Below are positions 33,547 through 43,482 of a stretch of 64,000 nucleotides of DNA, piece after piece (positions within the stretch are counted from its first letter, which is position 1; every line of letters begins with the position of its first letter). The DNA is from Ancylomarina sp963977525. GTDB lineage: Bacteria > Bacteroidota > Bacteroidia > Bacteroidales > Marinifilaceae. Where the stretch lies: positions 62,001-126,000 of the forward strand of contig CAXBPC010000003.1 of assembly GCA_963977525.1 (NCBI GenBank), in the 5' to 3' direction. The translations under genes and the position numbers were made by a program. The notes beneath the pieces are model-generated. The model was not told where the DNA came from. It saw nothing but the letters and a program-made list of their open reading frames with translations, and did no database searches.

Positions 33547-34740
33547 TTACTGTTTATCGAGATATCGCTGTGCTTCTTGGGTTGAGCGCTCTACACAGTC
33601 TTCCAATGAAAGTCCATTAAAGAAGTTTCCTGTGATATAAACGCCCATTTTTTCGGCTTGATAAATAATACCTGCCATACGTTCTTTATGCCCTATTTTT
33701 ATGAGAGGTAAAGTATGATTAGCTTTTACAGTTTGCGGTATTTCATCTACTGCTAATAGCTTAGCCATTGTAGATTCTTGTTCTCCGTTGCTCATGTCAT
33801 CCTTTTGGAAATGACAGGCAAAACCTCTGTATTTGTCGTCGGCTAACACATCGCGTGTAACCATAGAATAACAAGCTCCCTGTAAAGGGATAACAAAAGT
33901 TACAGGTTCAACTCCAGGTATATCTTTATCAAGGATTAGAGCAGTTGATTCTAAATTCTGAATAGGGAACTCATTCAATAAATCGACTAACTCAGGATTC
34001 AATCCTTCTACTAAGTTAACAAGCTGAGCAGGTGAAGAGGCAAATGCTAAATCTTTGGCAGAATAAGAATTCCCATCCTCAGTCCCGATAGAAAACCCTT
34101 TGGAATGTTCTAAAGAATTAACCTTCGCATTATAAGCAATATCGATGTTCTCATGAGCTAAAATAGCTTTAACTATAGAAGACATTCCATTTTTTAAAAT
34201 AAAGCTTTTAGGATGATTCTTACTTTTTGTTTTTCTACGTTTCAGGAAATATTCCGCAGAAAAGTTATCAGCATTTTGAACAATTACGGCTGAAAACATT
34301 CGAGTAAAAACCTTATCGTAATTTTTCTTTCCAAGTACATTAGAGAAATACTCTTTCACGGTTTTCCCATCTCGTTTAGAAAAAAACAACTTAGGAACAT
34401 TAGCTATTAAACCTAGCTTTGATATGGGTGCAAATAGCTTCTCGTGTTTATCTGTAAAAAGCTTCATACTTAGCTTTTCACGAGCAACAATATCAGCTTC
34501 TAAACCTATGTTTTTTATTAGGTCAATCGTATTTGTGTAACTCGAATAGAAAGTGTGAGCACCCATTTCAACCCAAAAACCATCTTCTCCATATAAGGTA
34601 TTCAAACAACCTCCTGCCTTATCCTTGGCTTCTAACAATAGTACTTTTTTACCCGATTGAGCAATTTTAAATGCCATTGTTAATCCACTAATTCCAGCTC
34701 CAACAATTGCAATGTCGTAGTTTTCAGAGAGAGTCTTCAT
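33547..34740 (-). CDS. FAD-dependent protoporphyrinogen-oxidase-like flavoprotein
   Basis: 397 residues. FAD-binding dinucleotide motif IAIVGAGISGLTMAFKIAQSGKKVLLLEA (10-38), GGCLNT, and a C-terminal FAD contact region (MGVYITGNFFNGLSLEDCVERS). The fold is that of the amine oxidase/protoporphyrinogen oxidase (HemG/HemY-type) family. It would act in haem or other pyrrole/isoprenoid oxidation; the exact substrate is not decided by sequence. Confidence 0.78.
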   Translation of the reverse strand: MKTLSENYDIAIVGAGISGLTMAFKIAQSGKKVLLLEAKDKAGGCLNTLYGEDGFWVEMGAHTFYSSYTNTIDLIKNIGLEADIVAREKLSMKLFTDKHEKLFAPISKLGLIANVPKLFFSKRDGKTVKEYFSNVLGKKNYDKVFTRMFSAVIVQNADNFSAEYFLKRRKTKSKNHPKSFILKNGMSSIVKAILAHENIDIAYNAKVNSLEHSKGFSIGTEDGNSYSAKDLAFASSPAQLVNLVEGLNPELVDLLNEFPIQNLESTALILDKDIPGVEPVTFVIPLQGACYSMVTRDVLADDKYRGFACHFQKDDMSNGEQESTMAKLLAVDEIPQTVKANHTLPLIKIGHKERMAGIIYQAEKMGVYITGNFFNGLSLEDCVERSTQEAQRYLDKQ

Positions 34741-34825
34741 ATGATTAGGTTTTGTATTTGAGTTTATGATTTGAGTCCATCACACACTAAGTCCAAAGAC
34801 TTATCATTCGCACACTTTACACGGT

Positions 34826-36031
34826 CTATTTCTTCTTGAAAGGTCTTTTTTTAAAGATTTTCTTAGGTCCTTTTCTCCTTGCTTTAGGATTATACACAGG
34901 AGCTTCACCTAGTTCTGCAGGTACAGGAATTTTATAAACTTCCTTCTCAATCAAATCTTCAATATTCTTAAAATCCATCTGATCTTTCTCTGTGATAAAA
35001 GTCAAGGCAACCCCTTCGGAAGCAGCACGAGCTGTACGCCCTACTCTGTGAACGTAATCTTCAGCATCTCTAGGGACATCGAAATTTATAACAAGGTCGA
35101 TAGAATCGATATCGATACCACGAGCAATAATATCAGTCGCTACAAGAATTTGATATTTTTTGTTTCTGAAGCCTCTGAGAACTTCTTCACGTTCGTTTTG
35201 TTCCAAGTCAGAATGAATACCTTCAACTGCAAATTTCTGGCGTTTTAGCTCCTTTGCCATCGCCTTAACATTCAACTTAGTTGAAGAAAAGATGATTACA
35301 GATTTTACATCTTTATCTTTAAGTAAGGTTCCAATTAAAGGGATTTTTTGAGTATCATACACCATATAGGCTGCCTGCAAAACACCTTCAGCTGGTTTCG
35401 ATATCGCAATATTAATACTCTCAGGGTTTACCATTATGGTACTTGCCAATTTCCTCATTTGATCTGGCATAGTTGCTGAGAACATCAAGTTTTGGCGCAC
35501 TTTAGGTAAATGATTAACGATTTGCATCAAATCTTCATAGAATCCCATATCAAGCATTCTATCTGCCTCATCAAGAATTAAATGCTTCACTTGTTTGGTA
35601 TTCACATAGCCCAAGTTCAAGTGAGAAATAAGACGACCTGGTGTTGCAATTATGACATCGGCACCTGTCATTAATCCTGTTTTTTGCTGATCCCAAACCG
35701 ATGAATCGCCACCTCCATAAACTGAAAGTGATGAAATAGATAGGAAGTACGCAAAACCCTGCATTTGTTGATCAATTTGCAAAGCTAATTCGCGAGTAGG
35801 AACCAATATCAAGGTACTGAACCCTTCAATTTTATTTCTTTGGATTTTATCCATAATTGGCAACAAATAGGCCGCAGTTTTTCCGGTACCTGTTTGCGCA
35901 CAAACGATTAAATCCTTATTGTCTATAATTTGTGGTATAGCCAACTCCTGAACCGGAGAAGGTGTTTCGAAGCCCATAGAATCAAGGCCATCCATGATGT
36001 CGGGGCAAAAGTCAAATTCTGAAAATTTCAA
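34826..36031 (-). CDS. DEAD-box RNA helicase (RhlE-like)
   Basis: 401 residues with all core motifs: Q-motif (GFETPSPVQELAIPQ), Walker A AQTGTGKTAA, PTRELALQ, DEADRMLDMGF (DEAD), FSATMP (SAT), ARGIDIDSIDLVINFD, and HRVGRTARA. A basic C-terminal tail (RKGPKKIFKKRPFKKK) suits RNA binding. Likely ribosome assembly or cold adaptation. Confidence 0.95.
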   Translation of the reverse strand: MKFSEFDFCPDIMDGLDSMGFETPSPVQELAIPQIIDNKDLIVCAQTGTGKTAAYLLPIMDKIQRNKIEGFSTLILVPTRELALQIDQQMQGFAYFLSISSLSVYGGGDSSVWDQQKTGLMTGADVIIATPGRLISHLNLGYVNTKQVKHLILDEADRMLDMGFYEDLMQIVNHLPKVRQNLMFSATMPDQMRKLASTIMVNPESINIAISKPAEGVLQAAYMVYDTQKIPLIGTLLKDKDVKSVIIFSSTKLNVKAMAKELKRQKFAVEGIHSDLEQNEREEVLRGFRNKKYQILVATDIIARGIDIDSIDLVINFDVPRDAEDYVHRVGRTARAASEGVALTFITEKDQMDFKNIEDLIEKEVYKIPVPAELGEAPVYNPKARRKGPKKIFKKRPFKKK

Positions 36032-36307
36032 GTTATCTGAAAAATTATAATATGAATACTCTGAAATATGAGACTAAGTTTTCTTTAATTTTCTAGCTTC
36101 CATGACTTACAGAACCCATCTCACGATATAATATCAACTAATGTCTTAACTCGTCGTCTGTCAGTTTGCTTTGACCACTTTTAAAGACCAATCCGAAGAT
36201 ACAAAAAAGAATTGAGACGTATCATAAGACAGCTTCATCCAAATCTTCTCTTCATTCTTATATTGAAGTTTGGCTTCATTAAGAAACCAAACTCAAATCA
36301 CTATTTC

Positions 36308-37495
36308 TTACTCCACGTACAATACCAATCCTTTAAGGTAATCTCCTTCAGGATGGAAAATATTTACGGGGTGATCGGCTGGTTGATTAAGCTGATGCAA
36401 AATACGAACACGACGTCCCGCATTTGCTGCAGCAATAAAAACAGCTTTTTTGAATTCTTCTTTACTCACTGCTTGCGAACAAGAGAAAGTAAACATGATT
36501 CCTCCTTTTTTAATCGCTTGAAAACCTTTCAAGTTTAATCGCTTATATCCCTTAAGTGCATTTGATAATACCTTCTTGTGCTTTGCAAATGCAGGAGGAT
36601 CTAAAACGATTAAGTCATATTTCTGATCAGAATCATCCAAATATTTAAAAGCATCAGTAGCAAATGCTTCGTGACGCTTATCACCTGGGAAGTTCAGCTC
36701 AACATTTTCGTTAGTTATCTCAATAGCTCTAGCTGAACTATCAACCGAGTGAACTAAATTGGCTCCACCACGCATAGCATAAAATGAGAAGCCACCTGTG
36801 TAACAGAACATATTCAATACCGACCGTCCTTTTGAATAACGCTCCAATAAAGATCTGTTTTCACGCTGATCGATAAAGAAACCTGTTTTTTGTCCTTCTA
36901 ACCAATCCACCTTAAATTTCAAGCCATTTTCCAGAGCTGTAAAATCTTTAGTTTCTCCCAATAAGTACTCGTTAGTTGGCTCAATTCCCGATTTAAAAGG
37001 AATAGTACCTTCTGACTTATCGTAAACGGCTACCAACTCATCTCCTAAAACCTCTTTTAGAGCTTCGGCAATATCTCCACGATGTATATACATGCCTACA
37101 GAGTGAGCCTGAATAACAGCAGTACCTGCATAAAAGTCAACAATTAAACCTGGTAAATTGTCACCTTCACCATGTACCAAACGACACACATTATTATTCT
37201 CAATACCTAACAAACCAATTTCACGACGAACACGACAAGCAGAAGTTAATCTTTCAACCCAAAAGTCCTTATTAATCTCAATAGGCTCGAAACTTAAAAT
37301 ACGAACAACAATAGAACCAATAGCAATATGTCCAAGTGCTAAAAATTCATCATCATCACTGTAAACCGATACCAAATCCCCTTCTTCTAAACCTTCGTCA
37401 ACACGAGCAACAGCCCCAGAAAAAATCCAAGGATGAAAACGTTTAATCGCGTTTTCTTTATCTTTCTTTAATACAACTTTGGGATAACTAATCAT
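36308..37495 (-). CDS. rlmI: RlmI-like 23S rRNA cytosine-5 methyltransferase
   Basis: 395 residues. N-terminal PUA-like domain (KRFHPWIFSGAVARVDEGLEEGDLV) followed by a Rossmann methyltransferase with GQKTGFFIDQRENR, VLNMFCYTGGFSFYAMRGGA (SAM motif I), DPPAFAKHKK, and catalytic cysteine region TFSCSQAVSKEEF. This matches the RlmI/RlmK class I rRNA methyltransferases that make m5C1962 in 23S rRNA. The precise target base is inferred from family. Confidence 0.9.
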   Translation of the reverse strand: MISYPKVVLKKDKENAIKRFHPWIFSGAVARVDEGLEEGDLVSVYSDDDEFLALGHIAIGSIVVRILSFEPIEINKDFWVERLTSACRVRREIGLLGIENNNVCRLVHGEGDNLPGLIVDFYAGTAVIQAHSVGMYIHRGDIAEALKEVLGDELVAVYDKSEGTIPFKSGIEPTNEYLLGETKDFTALENGLKFKVDWLEGQKTGFFIDQRENRSLLERYSKGRSVLNMFCYTGGFSFYAMRGGANLVHSVDSSARAIEITNENVELNFPGDKRHEAFATDAFKYLDDSDQKYDLIVLDPPAFAKHKKVLSNALKGYKRLNLKGFQAIKKGGIMFTFSCSQAVSKEEFKKAVFIAAANAGRRVRILHQLNQPADHPVNIFHPEGDYLKGLVLYVE

Positions 37496-37567
37496 GAATA
37501 TTCTTATTTGTAATTAACCCTAGCTAAGGCCAAAGTCAATTTTAATTATTTGTAATGTATGGAATAT

Positions 37568-38164
37568 TTAATGCTTCTTTTTGCTGATACTAGCCTTTAG
37601 TGCTTCATATATTTCTAATGAGACCCATGAATCGGTTGCAGCATAACGCAACTGCCCATGACTTAACTCAGAAGCCTCCCAGTTGGATACCTGCTGACGT
37701 TTAGAAATTCTAATTTTTAGAACAATAGCAGCTAATTTCTTAAGAGAGAAGTTCTCTATTCCAAAACTTAACACGTATTGTTGAAGCTCCAAAAATGAAT
37801 TGCCATCAAAATCTGTGATATCTTGAAGTCCACGAATATCATCTTTAATAGCAGCACCAACTTTTATAATTTCAGGATCGCTTAACAAGTCAATAATAGG
37901 AAAAGGGAGACCTATCCTATTTAATCGAAATAAAAAGCTCTTTTCAAAACTTGATAATTGTAATAAAGCAACAGGATTAACATTCCCTTTCGTAAAAGAG
38001 GGTTTAGTTTCAGTATCAAATCCTAAAACAGGGAATTGTTTCAGATAACCAACTGCTTCTTCTAGGCCTTCGTTACTATCTATTATCACGATTTCACCTT
38101 CGAATGCTTCTAATGGGAGGTCGTTTATTTCGTCTTTTGTTATACACTTCTGAAAACTGATCAT
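37568..38164 (-). CDS. RNase D-like 3'-5' exonuclease
   Basis: 198 residues: a single DEDDy exonuclease domain. Exo I is LGFDTETKPSF, Exo II contains AAIKDDIRGLQ, and Exo III is YAATDSWVSLEIYEAL. No HRDC domain is present, unlike RNase D. It lies between the rlmI-like gene and the DUF5063 gene, an order I associate with Bacteroidales. Probably acts on structured RNA or DNA ends. Confidence 0.88.
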   Translation of the reverse strand: MISFQKCITKDEINDLPLEAFEGEIVIIDSNEGLEEAVGYLKQFPVLGFDTETKPSFTKGNVNPVALLQLSSFEKSFLFRLNRIGLPFPIIDLLSDPEIIKVGAAIKDDIRGLQDITDFDGNSFLELQQYVLSFGIENFSLKKLAAIVLKIRISKRQQVSNWEASELSHGQLRYAATDSWVSLEIYEALKASISKKKH

Positions 38165-38228
38165 TCTTTATATTTTTCATCGTCCGCTGATCATCCGCAG
38201 GCTGGTCATGTTATATGCTAACTGGTAG

Positions 38229-38855
38229 CTAGTCTTCTTTATCACCCCACTGCTGCTGGCGCTGTGAGAATATTGACTGACTCATATCTAATCGGTCTGT
38301 AGAGGATGGTCCTTGATCATTCAAATCATCTTCTAATTTTTCTGGATGGGCCAATAAGTAATGGATAGCTCTCAACGAATTGACTGTAGCTTGTCCCCAA
38401 TGATGAAAATTATTATTTAAATCCCAAAGGGCATCGTTCATAATTTCAACACTGGCAATACGGTAAGAGGTTAAAAAATCCTTTAGATCTTGGTAAATAT
38501 CAGCAAAATTTTCTGAAATTGAAGCTACAATAGGCTCATCGCTATCACGCATTCCATCATCAAAAACCTCAAGATATTCGTCATTTGCGCCCATCTTTTC
38601 AATAATGGCAGTTCTGATATATTCCCAGTCGCCTTCGCCTACAAATTTCTCAATCTCTCCTTCAAACTCATTCTCAACCTTTGGCAATAAACTTGCCTTT
38701 AAATATAATAAGGGCAATAGTTTTTGTGAACGATCGATAAAATCCAATTTTGAGATTTTAGCACTCGACTCTAAGAGCAAACAAAACTCATTAGCAACTG
38801 TCACAAATTCTATGGTGTTTTTATCGTAAACCTGATGTTCAAAATTATCTTCCAT
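38229..38855 (-). CDS. DUF5063 protein
   Basis: 208 residues. The start EFVTVANEFCLLLE, followed by DFIDRSQKLLPLLYLKASLLP, is typical of DUF5063, a helical family restricted largely to Bacteroidota. Acidic, no signal, no catalytic motif that I can see. Located 64 nt upstream of the exonuclease gene and read in the same direction; likely one transcript. Confidence 0.85.
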   Translation of the reverse strand: MEDNFEHQVYDKNTIEFVTVANEFCLLLESSAKISKLDFIDRSQKLLPLLYLKASLLPKVENEFEGEIEKFVGEGDWEYIRTAIIEKMGANDEYLEVFDDGMRDSDEPIVASISENFADIYQDLKDFLTSYRIASVEIMNDALWDLNNNFHHWGQATVNSLRAIHYLLAHPEKLEDDLNDQGPSSTDRLDMSQSIFSQRQQQWGDKED

Positions 38856-38934
38856 CTCTTAATTTATAGTGTAATCATGCAAAATTAAAAAGATTTTGAC
38901 AATAATGGTTGATCTGAGTACAAATCTCACGGAT

Positions 38935-40833
38935 TCAAGCTAATCGAATCTTATTATTTTCAGAGGTTTTAACTTCGTCATTGTCCATCATGACGCGAAT
39001 AACCTCCAATAGTTTCTTTTCTGGAAATTGGCTTGACTCTACTAAATTGTAAACTGAGCTTTCTTCTTTTGCCAATATTTCCTTCACTTCAGCCTTAATA
39101 TCTTTGTACATTTTATTCTCAACACCATCATCCTTTTCCTTACAGATATCGCATTCTCCGCAGGCTGGAGCATTCAATTGCCCAAAATATTCTAACAACA
39201 TTTTTGAACGACAATCATCAGTCGATTCGGCATATTGAATTACAGCATTTATCTTCTCCTCAAACCTCTCTTTTCTTTCCTGATAAACTTCCTTTGGGAA
39301 TTTCAAATAATTGAGTGGCAAACGTTCTTGTGTGTATATAATAAAAGGTGTTTTCTTTCTTGGAATATATTTTATAATTCCATGCTGAGATAAATTCTTC
39401 AAATTATCAATTAGTAGTTTGACATTAATTTTCTTTCTATAAGCCAGAGAGTCTAAATTCACTGCCACATAATCTGTAAATAAACCCGTATAGGTTCTAA
39501 GCAACAGTTTTATAAATTCACCCTGCTGCTTATTTTCCTCCTGATATCGATATAAATCATCACGTTTAACCACAAAATGCAGTTTTGTAGAATGCTCTAA
39601 ATCATCGGTTATTTCAAGATAACCAGCTCGCTGCAGTATCTTAAGACTATTAAAAGCATGCAGAACGTTAAACTTAAATTTCTGACAAAAAAGCGCCAAA
39701 TTAAAATCAAAGACAGAATCCTTGCCAGCCCCTTCCGCAATTTGAAAGAAATTTCCAACAGCTTGATACACCCTTTTTACAGTCTCTAATTCGGGATATG
39801 ATGTCTTGATTCTTTTTAGCAATTGCACCTTATCCGGATTTGAATAGAGCATTACTGCATAAGCTCGTTTCCCATCACGACCTGCACGACCAGCTTCCTG
39901 AAAATAAGCTTCAAGCGTATCTGGTAAATCAAGGTGAACAACAGTACGAACATCAGATTTATCAATCCCCATTCCAAAAGCATTCGTTGCAACCATTACC
40001 TGAACAACTCCATCTCTCCATCTCTGCTGCCTCATATCCTTTAAGGCATTATCGAGACCTGCATGATAAAATTCGGCTTTAATCTGGTTCAACTTTAGAA
40101 ACTCAGCAATTTCTTTACATTTTTTCCTACTTCGCACATAAACTACAGAACTACCAGGTTGCTTTTTAAGGATTTTTAAGAGGTATCGGTTCTTATCTTC
40201 AATATTCCTGACTAGGTATGATAAGTTAGAACGCTCAAAACTTTTTATGAATACATTTTTCTTTTCGAATCCTAACCTATCTTGAATATCATCTACAACC
40301 TCAGGCGTTGCGGTGGCGGTAAGCGCCAAAACTGGCACTTCAGGTAAAAGCTCTCGTAATTGACTAATCTTTAAATAAGATGGGCGAAAATCATATCCCC
40401 ATTGAGAAATACAGTGCGACTCGTCGATAGCTATCAAGCAAACTTTCATGCTCAAGAGCTTTTCTTGAAAAATAGCCGTTCTTATACGTTCTGGAGAGAT
40501 ATAAAGGAACTTGTTCTTACCATAAAGGCACTTATTCAAAATCACTTCTATTTCATCCCTAGTCAGACCTGAATAGATCAATTCAGCTTTAATACCTTTC
40601 TCTTTTAAATTCAAAACCTGATCCTTCATTAAAGCAACCAATGGAGAGACAACAATACAAAGTCCTTCCATAGCCAATGTTGGCACTTGAAATGTTAGAG
40701 ATTTACCTCCTCCTGTTGGCATTAAGCCCAATGTATCCCGACCTTCAGCTACAGATAGAATAATATCTTCCTGTAATGGACGAAATTCATCGTAACCCCA
40801 ATATTTCTTTAAGACTTTGTGGTATTTACTCAT
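38935..40833 (-). CDS. recQ: ATP-dependent DNA helicase, RecQ family
   Basis: 632 residues. Helicase motifs: GGGKSLTFQVP (Walker A), DESHCISQWGYDFRP (DEAH variant with RecQ-specific aromatic loop), LTATATPEV, GFGMGIDK-type motif V as NAFGMGIDKSDVR and QEAGRAGRDG (motif VI). The zinc-binding cysteines (CGECDICKEKD) are close to the C-terminus, around 565-575, after a long winged-helix-like linker, as in the Bacteroidota RecQ subgroup. No HRDC domain. Unwinds DNA in recombination and repair. Confidence 0.95.
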   Translation of the reverse strand: MSKYHKVLKKYWGYDEFRPLQEDIILSVAEGRDTLGLMPTGGGKSLTFQVPTLAMEGLCIVVSPLVALMKDQVLNLKEKGIKAELIYSGLTRDEIEVILNKCLYGKNKFLYISPERIRTAIFQEKLLSMKVCLIAIDESHCISQWGYDFRPSYLKISQLRELLPEVPVLALTATATPEVVDDIQDRLGFEKKNVFIKSFERSNLSYLVRNIEDKNRYLLKILKKQPGSSVVYVRSRKKCKEIAEFLKLNQIKAEFYHAGLDNALKDMRQQRWRDGVVQVMVATNAFGMGIDKSDVRTVVHLDLPDTLEAYFQEAGRAGRDGKRAYAVMLYSNPDKVQLLKRIKTSYPELETVKRVYQAVGNFFQIAEGAGKDSVFDFNLALFCQKFKFNVLHAFNSLKILQRAGYLEITDDLEHSTKLHFVVKRDDLYRYQEENKQQGEFIKLLLRTYTGLFTDYVAVNLDSLAYRKKINVKLLIDNLKNLSQHGIIKYIPRKKTPFIIYTQERLPLNYLKFPKEVYQERKERFEEKINAVIQYAESTDDCRSKMLLEYFGQLNAPACGECDICKEKDDGVENKMYKDIKAEVKEILAKEESSVYNLVESSQFPEKKLLEVIRVMMDNDEVKTSENNKIRLA

Positions 40834-41033
40834 TTAAGGCAAAAATTCAGAAACTAAACTTAAATTAGACCTTTATATCAAAGGCTTACACAGGTATTTA
40901 AAAGTTTTAAGATACACATAAAACTTGCTTCAAATACGTCAAATTTTAGCTTTATCATCACACAAAACTAAACATCTAAAATCAATTAACACTTTTTTAG
41001 TTTATCTATCAACACTTATCGCACTATTTTTTG

Positions 41034-41041
41034 TAATTTCG
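41034..41041 (+). promoter_or_regulatory. Candidate -7 box of guaB promoter
   Basis: TAATTTCG, close to TAnnTTTG, lies 31 nt before the guaB start in a long AT-rich intergenic stretch. The -33 element is not clear. Confidence 0.35.
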
Positions 41042-41071
41042 CATGCAATTTAAATCTAAAATTATTGCATA

Positions 41072-42541
41072 ATGTCATTCGTATCTGATAAAATTGTTTC
41101 CGATGGATTAACATTTGACGACGTCCTGTTAGTGCCTGCTTTTTCTGAAGTATTGCCTAAAGACGTAAGTCTTAAAACTCAATTCTCACGCTCTATTACG
41201 CTAAACACCCCAATTGTTTCAGCAGCAATGGATACCGTGACCGAATCTGCACTAGCTATTTCTATGGCACGTGAAGGCGGAATTGGAGTTATCCACAAAA
41301 ACATGAGCATTGCAGCTCAAGCCAAACAAGTTTTAACGGTTAAAAGAGCCGAAAACGGGATGATTTATGATCCTATTACTATTACCGCAAACAAGGTGGT
41401 AAAAGATGCTCTTGCTCTTATGAAAGAGTACAAAATTGGTGGTATTCCTGTTGTTGATGAAAATCGAGTTCTTCTTGGAATTGTAACCAACAGAGATTTA
41501 CGTTTCGAATTGGAGATGGATAAAGTCATTTCGGAAGTGATGACCAAAGAGAACATCATAACCACTTCGGCAGGTACCGATCTTGAGCAAGCTGCAGCGA
41601 TTCTTCAAGCCTACAAAATTGAAAAATTACCTGTAGTTGATTCTGAAAATAAACTTATCGGGCTGATTACTTACAAGGATATTACCAAAGCAAAGGATAA
41701 GCCTTTTGCTTGTAAGGATGAAAAAGGTCGTTTGAGAGTTGCTGCTGCAGTAGGTATTGCAGCTGATACCCTTGATAGAGTTGACGCTTTGGTAAAAGCT
41801 AGTGCTGACGCTATTATTATTGATACAGCTCACGGACACTCGAAAGGTGTAATTGAACTGTTAAAGAAAGCAAAGAAGCAATATCCTGACATGCAATTTA
41901 TCGTTGGTAATATTGCTACTCCGGAAGCGGCTTTAATGCTAGTAGAAGCAGGTGCTGATGGTGTAAAAGTTGGTATTGGTCCAGGTTCTATTTGTACAAC
42001 TCGTGTAATTGCTGGTGTGGGTGTACCACAGTTAACTGCAATTTACGAAGTAAGTAAAGCTCTTGAAGGTACTGGTGTTCCAGTTATCGCTGATGGTGGT
42101 TTACGTTACTCAGGTGATATCGTAAAAGCTATTGCAGCTGGTGCGAACTCAATTATGGCAGGTTCATTGCTTGCAGGTGTTGAAGAATCACCAGGAGAGA
42201 CAATCATTTTCAACGGTCGTAAATTTAAGGCGTACCGTGGAATGGGTTCAATCGAAGCAATGGAACAAGGTTCAAAAGACCGTTACTTCCAAGATGCTGA
42301 AGATGATATTAAAAAACTTGTTCCAGAAGGAATCGTTGGACGTGTACCTTATAAAGGAACACTATATGAAGTAATCTATCAGTTACTTGGTGGTTTACGT
42401 GCTGGAATGGGCTATTGTGGATCAGCTAATATTGAAGCTTTACACAATGCTAAATTTGTAAGAATTACAGGTTCGGGTATGGCAGAAAGCCACCCACACG
42501 ATGTAGTAATTACTCGTGAAGCTCCTAATTATAGCAGATAA
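41072..42541 (+). CDS. guaB: IMP dehydrogenase
   Basis: Converts IMP to XMP in guanine nucleotide synthesis. 489 residues with N-terminal barrel (GLTFDDVLLVPA, AAMDTVTES), two CBS domains (about 95-210: MTKENIITTSAGTDLEQAAAIL), catalytic loop GIGPGSICTTR with Cys, and the flap region EGIVGRVPYKG. All landmarks and length are normal. Confidence 0.98.
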   Translation: MSFVSDKIVSDGLTFDDVLLVPAFSEVLPKDVSLKTQFSRSITLNTPIVSAAMDTVTESALAISMAREGGIGVIHKNMSIAAQAKQVLTVKRAENGMIYDPITITANKVVKDALALMKEYKIGGIPVVDENRVLLGIVTNRDLRFELEMDKVISEVMTKENIITTSAGTDLEQAAAILQAYKIEKLPVVDSENKLIGLITYKDITKAKDKPFACKDEKGRLRVAAAVGIAADTLDRVDALVKASADAIIIDTAHGHSKGVIELLKKAKKQYPDMQFIVGNIATPEAALMLVEAGADGVKVGIGPGSICTTRVIAGVGVPQLTAIYEVSKALEGTGVPVIADGGLRYSGDIVKAIAAGANSIMAGSLLAGVEESPGETIIFNGRKFKAYRGMGSIEAMEQGSKDRYFQDAEDDIKKLVPEGIVGRVPYKGTLYEVIYQLLGGLRAGMGYCGSANIEALHNAKFVRITGSGMAESHPHDVVITREAPNYSR

Positions 42542-42564
42542 TCTTCTCGAAGATTAATATTATA

Positions 42565-42596
42565 ATCGGCAATTGGTCTTTGGACTGATTGCCGAT
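42565..42596 (+). terminator. Hairpin after guaB
   Basis: ATCGGCAAT pairs perfectly with ATTGCCGAT, with further inner pairs, making a long stem 24 nt after the guaB stop. It lacks a T-run, so it may be a 3'-end stabilising structure or a weak terminator. Confidence 0.5.
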
Positions 42597-42629
42597 AATA
42601 TTTGAGTTAAAATATATTTAAGCCTAACT

Positions 42630-43472
42630 ATGACAAGAAATATCATCTTACTAATTATTCTTCTAGGGTTTATATCATGTAACTCAAAAAACACCCTCGA
42701 TAATCCTACTGTAGCAAAAGTTGATGATTCTTACTTATACCTTAATAAAATACGAGAGCTTATTCCCAACAATAGCTCTAAAGAAGACAGCATCAGAATT
42801 GCACAAAATTACGTCCATCAATGGATAAGCAAGCAGCTTCTTGTATCAAGAGCTGAACTCAACCTAACTGAAGAAGATCAAGATGTAGAAGAAATGGTAG
42901 AAGATTTCCGTTCTTCCCTTATCATACACAAGTACCAACAGCATTTAATCGAGCAGAAACTCGATACTATCGTTTCACACACTGAAATTGATAAATACTA
43001 CCGTGATTACCCTGGCAATTTTCTATTAAACCGTAATATTGTCAAGGCTGTTTACATCAAAATTCCCAAACCTCTGCCACAAGCTAAGAAGATCAAACAG
43101 ATCTATAAATTAAAGAAAGATGAAGATTGGGGAAAATTAGAGGACTACTGCTTTCAAAATGCCACAAAATTTGATAATTTTAGCGAGCAATGGATATATT
43201 CTCAAAACTTACTTAGTCAGACACCAATAAAAGTAAGTAATGAAGAAAAGTTTTTACGAAGAAATAAATACTTCGAAACAGAGGATAGCACATTCCATTA
43301 CCTTATAAATATTCAGGATTACAAACTAAAAAAGGAAGTTGCACCCCTTTCATTTGTAAGCGCGGATATTCGTAAAATCATCATCAATAAGAGAAAGATA
43401 CAGTTTATTAAGAGTATGGAGGAAAGTATTTACAGAGATGCCGAATCAAAAAACAAATTCAAAATTTATTAA
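42630..43472 (+). CDS. SurA-like periplasmic lipoprotein without PPIase domain
   Basis: 280 residues. Lipoprotein signal LIILLGFISCNS (Cys17) anchors it to a membrane facing the periplasm. The N-terminal helical chaperone-like region (VAKVDDSYLYLNKI... ISKQLLVSRAEL) resembles SurA/PrsA N-domains. A parvulin rotamase domain is not evident. It is 10 nt upstream of surA and probably cooperates in outer membrane protein folding. Confidence 0.75.
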   Translation: MTRNIILLIILLGFISCNSKNTLDNPTVAKVDDSYLYLNKIRELIPNNSSKEDSIRIAQNYVHQWISKQLLVSRAELNLTEEDQDVEEMVEDFRSSLIIHKYQQHLIEQKLDTIVSHTEIDKYYRDYPGNFLLNRNIVKAVYIKIPKPLPQAKKIKQIYKLKKDEDWGKLEDYCFQNATKFDNFSEQWIYSQNLLSQTPIKVSNEEKFLRRNKYFETEDSTFHYLINIQDYKLKKEVAPLSFVSADIRKIIINKRKIQFIKSMEESIYRDAESKNKFKIY

Positions 43473-43482
43473 ACTAGCACAT